Positions 60,661 to 64,000 of a DNA stretch of 64,000 nt are shown piece after piece. Origin of the DNA: Thermoanaerobacterium butyriciformans (GTDB lineage: Bacteria; Bacillota; Thermoanaerobacteria; Thermoanaerobacterales; Thermoanaerobacteraceae); the NCBI RefSeq assembly GCF_017874545.1, contig NZ_JAGGLT010000017.1:1-64000 (forward strand), in the 5' to 3' direction. Within the stretch, counting starts at the first letter, position 1; the number at the start of each line of letters is the position of its first letter. Under the pieces are notes generated by a model. That model did no database searches. It saw only the letters and a list, made by a program, of their open reading frames with translations, and was not told where the DNA came from. Both the position numbers and the translations under genes were made by a program.

Positions 60661-61306
60661 TCTATTGTTGAAAGATATATTAGTGCAGAAGAAGCAATTT
60701 TTATACGGCATATTGTTAGCAGCGGTTTATTCATTTGCCTTCAGCAGCAATAATTTGGGTGGCGTATTGACTGTTTTTGTATTTCCATACATTTTCGTGC
60801 TTACTGCAGCTTCCTATGAAGAGAAAAATAAAGCTGAAATGATTTTAATAAGCCTTCCAATTAAACGCTCACTTTTAGTAATGGAAAGATATATATCTGT
60901 TTTTTTGTTTGCTGCATTAGGGGCTATAGAATATATTATTGTAGTAGGTGTTGCAAATTTAGTTGAATTACCTATAAAGTTTTCAACACTGACTATCGAA
61001 CCAGTTTTGATTTTTGGATTAGCTGTTTATTACGGCATATACCTGCCTTTGTATTTTAAGTTCGGATACATTAAGACGAGGTGGGTAAATTTCGTCATGT
61101 TTTTCGGATTGTTTTTTGGCGTTGCAGGATTAATAAGTGCCATAAACAAGTATGGAACGAACTCTCAAGTATTAAATTCTTTAATCACGTTTTTTAAGAA
61201 TCAATCAAATACAGTTGTGGCGAATGAACTGATTATAATGGCACTTCTCATTTACGCTCTTTCATATATGATTTCAGTAAAGATTTATAATTCACGTGAA
61301 TTCTAA
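60653..61306 (+). CDS. ABC-2 type permease subunit
   Basis: A 217-residue membrane protein with six predicted helices and hydrophilic loops EEKNKAEMILISLPIKRS and KFGYIKTRW. It overlaps the ATPase gene by eight bases. The pattern fits ABC-2 permeases paired with YtrB/BcrA ATPases in bacitracin- or antimicrobial-peptide-responsive GntR operons. Substrate unknown. Confidence 0.85.
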   Translation: MYSLLLKDILVQKKQFLYGILLAAVYSFAFSSNNLGGVLTVFVFPYIFVLTAASYEEKNKAEMILISLPIKRSLLVMERYISVFLFAALGAIEYIIVVGVANLVELPIKFSTLTIEPVLIFGLAVYYGIYLPLYFKFGYIKTRWVNFVMFFGLFFGVAGLISAINKYGTNSQVLNSLITFFKNQSNTVVANELIIMALLIYALSYMISVKIYNSREF

Positions 61307-61331
61307 GGTTTAATTCAAATTATATAAGGAC

Positions 61332-61360
61332 TTCACAAGAGATTAAATAATTTATATACT
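61332..61360 (+). promoter_or_regulatory. Promoter of HAD gene
   Basis: TTCACA (61332-61337), 17 bases, TATACT (61355-61360), about 40 bases before the start codon. Confidence 0.6.
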
Positions 61361-61397
61361 ATATGTGTAGCAAATAAAGGGAGAAGGAGTGCTTAAA

Positions 61398-62054
61398 GTG
61401 TTTGAAGCAGTTATTTTCGACATGGATGGTGTATTAATCGACAGTGAACCGCTGCACATACAATTGGAAGAAGAGATTTTCAAGGAAATAGGAGCCAATA
61501 TATCTTTTGATGAGCATATTTCGTTTGTGGGGACAACGTCTCATTATATGTGGGAATATGTAAAAAATAAGTGCAATCTACCTTTTACGGTTGAAGAACT
61601 TGTTGAGATGGATAGAAAAAGGTATTTTGACTATATATCAAAACACGACGATGCAGTAAAACCTATAGAAGGCATAGACGAACTTGTAAAGGAACTGTAT
61701 TCAAGAGAAGTGAGACTTGCAGTTGCTTCATCATCACCTATTGATGTAATTGAACTTGTTGTAAAAAAACTTCATCTCGATGATTATTTCTGTGAGCTTG
61801 TATCAGGTGATTTTGTAAAGAGAAGTAAGCCATATCCTGATATTTTTCTTTATGCGGCAGAAAAACTTAATATTGCACCTGAAAGGTGCATAGTAATAGA
61901 GGACTCAAATAAAGGAGTTTTGGCTGCAAAAAGTGCTGGCATGAAAGTAGTTGGATTTATAAATCCTAATTCAGGAGACCAAGACATAAGTATAGCGGAC
62001 ATGGTTATACGTTCATTCTCTGAATTGAACTACGAAAAATTGCAAAATATATAA
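61398..62054 (+). CDS. HAD family phosphatase / beta-phosphoglucomutase-like
   Basis: A 218-residue HAD hydrolase with a helical cap. Motif I FDMDGVLIDSEP, motif II VASSSP, motif III Lys in KRSKPYPDIF, motif IV IEDSNKGVLAAKSAGM. This subgroup covers beta-phosphoglucomutase and sugar-phosphate phosphatases. A role on mannose 1-phosphate made by the nearby GH130 enzyme is conceivable but not supported by the sequence. GTG 61398 is 8 bases after AAGGAG. Confidence 0.88.
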   Translation: MFEAVIFDMDGVLIDSEPLHIQLEEEIFKEIGANISFDEHISFVGTTSHYMWEYVKNKCNLPFTVEELVEMDRKRYFDYISKHDDAVKPIEGIDELVKELYSREVRLAVASSSPIDVIELVVKKLHLDDYFCELVSGDFVKRSKPYPDIFLYAAEKLNIAPERCIVIEDSNKGVLAAKSAGMKVVGFINPNSGDQDISIADMVIRSFSELNYEKLQNI

Positions 62055-62145
62055 AATTGTTACATATGCTTGGAGGATTTTTAAGATTTGTGTAGAAATA
62101 TATATTTGTTGTGTATTGTGATGAACTTTGAAAGGAATTGATATA

Positions 62146-63492
62146 ATGGAGCAGTACGATGTTTTTCTTATAAATCCTCCATCATCAAATATGAAAGATA
62201 AATATGAACATTTGGGACTTGCATATATAGCTGCTTATCTTAGAAAATATGATATTAAAACGAAGATAATAGATATTCCACTATATGATTTATATCCAAA
62301 TGACGTTATTTATGAGATTAAATCGGACAAGCCAAAATTAATTGGGGTAAGCATACCGTTTCAAGATAGCGCCAGTGAGGTTCTTGAATTCGTAAAAAGC
62401 ATTAGAGAAGCAGGTTACAAAGGACATATTTCTATAGGCGGTATATACCCTACTTTCTCATACGATGAGATTTTGTCAGCATGTCCTCAGATTGACACGG
62501 TTGTTTTAGGCGAAGGAGAAATCACTTTTACAGAGCTTGCAAAAAAGATATTAAAAGATGAAGAATGGAAAAATATATCAGGCATAGCATATAGAGATGA
62601 TGGTACTTTAAGACTAAACGATAGAAGACCACTTATAGATGATTTGGATAGTATGCCATATCCTGAAAGAGATACACTTCCGATTGTAATCTTGAAGTCA
62701 GGCTTTGCGTCAATGCTTACATCGAGAGGATGCTATGGAAGATGCAGCTTTTGCAGTGTTGGACCATTTTTCTCTCAGTTTGGCCAAAAGTACAGACAAA
62801 GAAGCGTAGAAAATGTCATGGAAGAGATGGAAATGCTCTACAAAAAATACAATGTAAGAAATTTATTCTTCAATGATGCTGAGTTTATAGGTGGGAAAGG
62901 GAAAAATTACGAGAGAGTCTATAAATTGGCTGAAGAAATTATAAAAAGCGGCATGGATATTAATTTCAGCATACAATGCAGGGTAAACGATGTCGAACAG
63001 GAACTTTTTACTATGCTTAAAAAAGCAGGATTGAGAAGGGTATTTTTAGGTGTTGAATCAGGATCACAAACGATGCTTGACCGTTTTAAAAAAGACGTAA
63101 AAGTTGAAGACAATATAAATGCTTTAAAGATTTTAAATGATTTAGATCTTTATATATCGATGGGATTTATCATGTTCGATCCGCATATAAATTTTAAAGA
63201 GCTTAGCGAAAACATCTCTTTTATAAATAATGCGGTAAAGTTGATAGGAAAAGAAAGGCTTGACTATTACCCTGTAAGTAGACTCCTGCCATTAGCAGGT
63301 ACAGAGGTTGAAAGAGATATGAAAGAAAAAGGCTTGTATAAAGGAAATTCTTTAAACTACAATTATGAATTTGATGATAAGGCTATAGGGTTTATTTACA
63401 ATTTATCACATAGCGTGTTTAATTTAGTCGGCAATTTAAAATCAAGGTTTAAAGGAAATAGCGATATCAATACTAAATGGATAAAAAGATAA
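62146..63492 (+). CDS. B12-binding domain radical SAM protein
   Basis: A 448-residue enzyme. N-terminal cobalamin-binding Rossmann domain (about 3-135, YDVFLINPPSS, LIGVSIPFQD, HISIGGIYPTF, DTVVLGEGE) and a radical SAM core with the cluster motif SRGCYGRCSFCS (CxxxCxxC, about residue 195) and FFNDAEFIG, VFLGVESGS. Class B radical SAM enzymes methylate or rearrange unactivated carbons. ATG 62146 follows AAAGGAATTG. No neighbour betrays the substrate. Confidence 0.88.
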   Translation: MEQYDVFLINPPSSNMKDKYEHLGLAYIAAYLRKYDIKTKIIDIPLYDLYPNDVIYEIKSDKPKLIGVSIPFQDSASEVLEFVKSIREAGYKGHISIGGIYPTFSYDEILSACPQIDTVVLGEGEITFTELAKKILKDEEWKNISGIAYRDDGTLRLNDRRPLIDDLDSMPYPERDTLPIVILKSGFASMLTSRGCYGRCSFCSVGPFFSQFGQKYRQRSVENVMEEMEMLYKKYNVRNLFFNDAEFIGGKGKNYERVYKLAEEIIKSGMDINFSIQCRVNDVEQELFTMLKKAGLRRVFLGVESGSQTMLDRFKKDVKVEDNINALKILNDLDLYISMGFIMFDPHINFKELSENISFINNAVKLIGKERLDYYPVSRLLPLAGTEVERDMKEKGLYKGNSLNYNYEFDDKAIGFIYNLSHSVFNLVGNLKSRFKGNSDINTKWIKR

Positions 63493-63514
63493 GCCGTAAG
63501 TGGCTTATCTTAAT
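63487..63514 (+). terminator. Bidirectional terminator
   Basis: A 9-bp perfect stem AGATAAGCC / GGCTTATCT with a 6-base loop overlapping the radical SAM stop codon, between converging genes. Confidence 0.75.
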
Positions 63515-64000
63515 CATATATTGTGTTTCTTTCATATCTATAACCTGTATAATCTATGTGGTTTGCTACTTTAGCTTTTTTAGGTAGTTTGACGTCTTTT
63601 AATACTTCTTCTTTAAATTTTTTAAATCCTTCCCTATCGACAATATAGCCAACATGCTCTTTATCTAAGGTTTTGTCGATGTATTTATCAATAAAGTCGT
63701 ACATGTTTTTTATTATTTTTAGTACGGATTCTTCGTCTGCCCACTCGATAAATGTCTGCGCCAGTCTTGGGTTTTTCTTGCCTGTTCTACCCATTATGAC
63801 GATTCTATAATACTTTTCGTCCCTTGTCCATGCAGAAGTTGGACACTTCAATATGCATTCACCGCAACCAATGCATCTATTAGGATCCCTTACGACTTTG
63901 AAGTTTTCGAAAGTAAGGGCACCAGTTACTCTTCTTTTGCAATTTTTTACACACGCTTGACAGCCAATACATCTTGATGGATCATAAATTGGCTCAACTT
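63510..64000 (-). CDS. asrC: Anaerobic sulfite reductase subunit C-like (AsrC), 3' part
   Basis: The frame stays open to the window edge, so the 5' end is missing. The visible 160 or so residues have two [4Fe-4S] ferredoxin motifs (CIGCQACVKNC and CIGCGECILKCP) followed by the end of a nitrite/sulfite reductase domain (MGRTGKKNPRLAQTFIEW, VGYIVDREGFKKFKEEVL). This tail matches AsrC, the siroheme subunit of the NADH-linked anaerobic sulfite reductase. asrA and asrB would be expected outside the window, upstream on this strand. Confidence 0.82.
   Translation of the reverse strand, partial: VEPIYDPSRCIGCQACVKNCKRRVTGALTFENFKVVRDPNRCIGCGECILKCPTSAWTRDEKYYRIVIMGRTGKKNPRLAQTFIEWADEESVLKIIKNMYDFIDKYIDKTLDKEHVGYIVDREGFKKFKEEVLKDVKLPKKAKVANHIDYTGYRYERNTIYD

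Noticed and set aside
61398..62054. HAD enzyme as a dedicated mannose 1-phosphate converter of the mannan locus
   Set aside because: It lies beyond the locus terminator and the GntR-ABC operon and has its own promoter. Its motifs do not define a substrate.
1..64000. CRISPR arrays, prophage or complete insertion sequences
   Set aside because: No spaced direct repeats, integrase, transposase or phage structural genes were found in the translated frames.

Overview
The window comes from a low-GC, spore-forming, anaerobic Firmicute. Gene content and order resemble Thermoanaerobacterium and related Thermoanaerobacterales: Gin, SpmA/SpmB, a CwlJ-like hydrolase, a YabE-type 3D protein, an Ech-type membrane [NiFe] hydrogenase, and an SLH-anchored mannanase with phosphorolytic mannan use. 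The genus is inferred from content and style, not from a search.

Layout. (1) 1-6.9 kb: the 3' end of a 5S rRNA, a ROK glucokinase, tag and gin, then the conserved Firmicute housekeeping run decarboxylase-tmk-darA-yaaR-holB-ricT. (2) 6.9-11.7 kb: a block on the opposite strand (DUF1634, TSUP exporter, a large AlkP-fold membrane protein, arginine deiminase) that interrupts the run at the place where yabA sits in Bacillus. (3) 11.8-31.6 kb: the run resumes with trmN6, rsmI, abrB (minus strand), a T-box controlled metG, tatD, a yabE-like gene and rsmA. Between these lie a CDF metal exporter, spmAB, a CCA/poly(A) polymerase-like protein, several secreted or lipoprotein genes of unknown role, a His-less HPr-like protein, an Mrp ATPase, and a short FtsH-like protease with a small membrane partner.

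(4) 31.7-42.4 kb: one long transcription unit, echABCDEF-hypABFCDE. It encodes a six-subunit energy-converting ferredoxin-dependent hydrogenase and the complete hypA-F set for its NiFe(CN)2CO centre. A good sigma-A promoter and a near-consensus Rex operator precede it, and a strong hairpin closes it. (5) 42.4-46.2 kb: a CwlJ-like hydrolase, a GNAT acetyltransferase, a DEAD-box helicase, and a nitronate monooxygenase-like flavoprotein that seems to lack a standard start codon.

(6) 46.4-59.2 kb: a beta-mannan utilisation locus. A giant surface GH26 mannanase (SLH repeats, beta-helix-like spacer, mannan-binding modules) makes oligosaccharides. An ABC importer (lipoprotein plus two permeases, no ATPase here) takes them up. 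A cytoplasmic GH130 phosphorylase, CE7 deacetylase and GH36 alpha-galactosidase then trim acetyl and galactosyl groups and phosphorolyse the chain. The mannanase and transporter promoters share a 20-base upstream element at identical spacing. (7) 59.2-64 kb: a YtrA-type GntR repressor with a perfect palindrome over its promoter, its ABC transporter pair, a HAD phosphatase/mutase, a B12-binding radical SAM protein, and the 3' end of an AsrC-like sulfite reductase subunit running off the edge.

No CRISPR array, prophage, complete insertion sequence or tRNA gene was seen.
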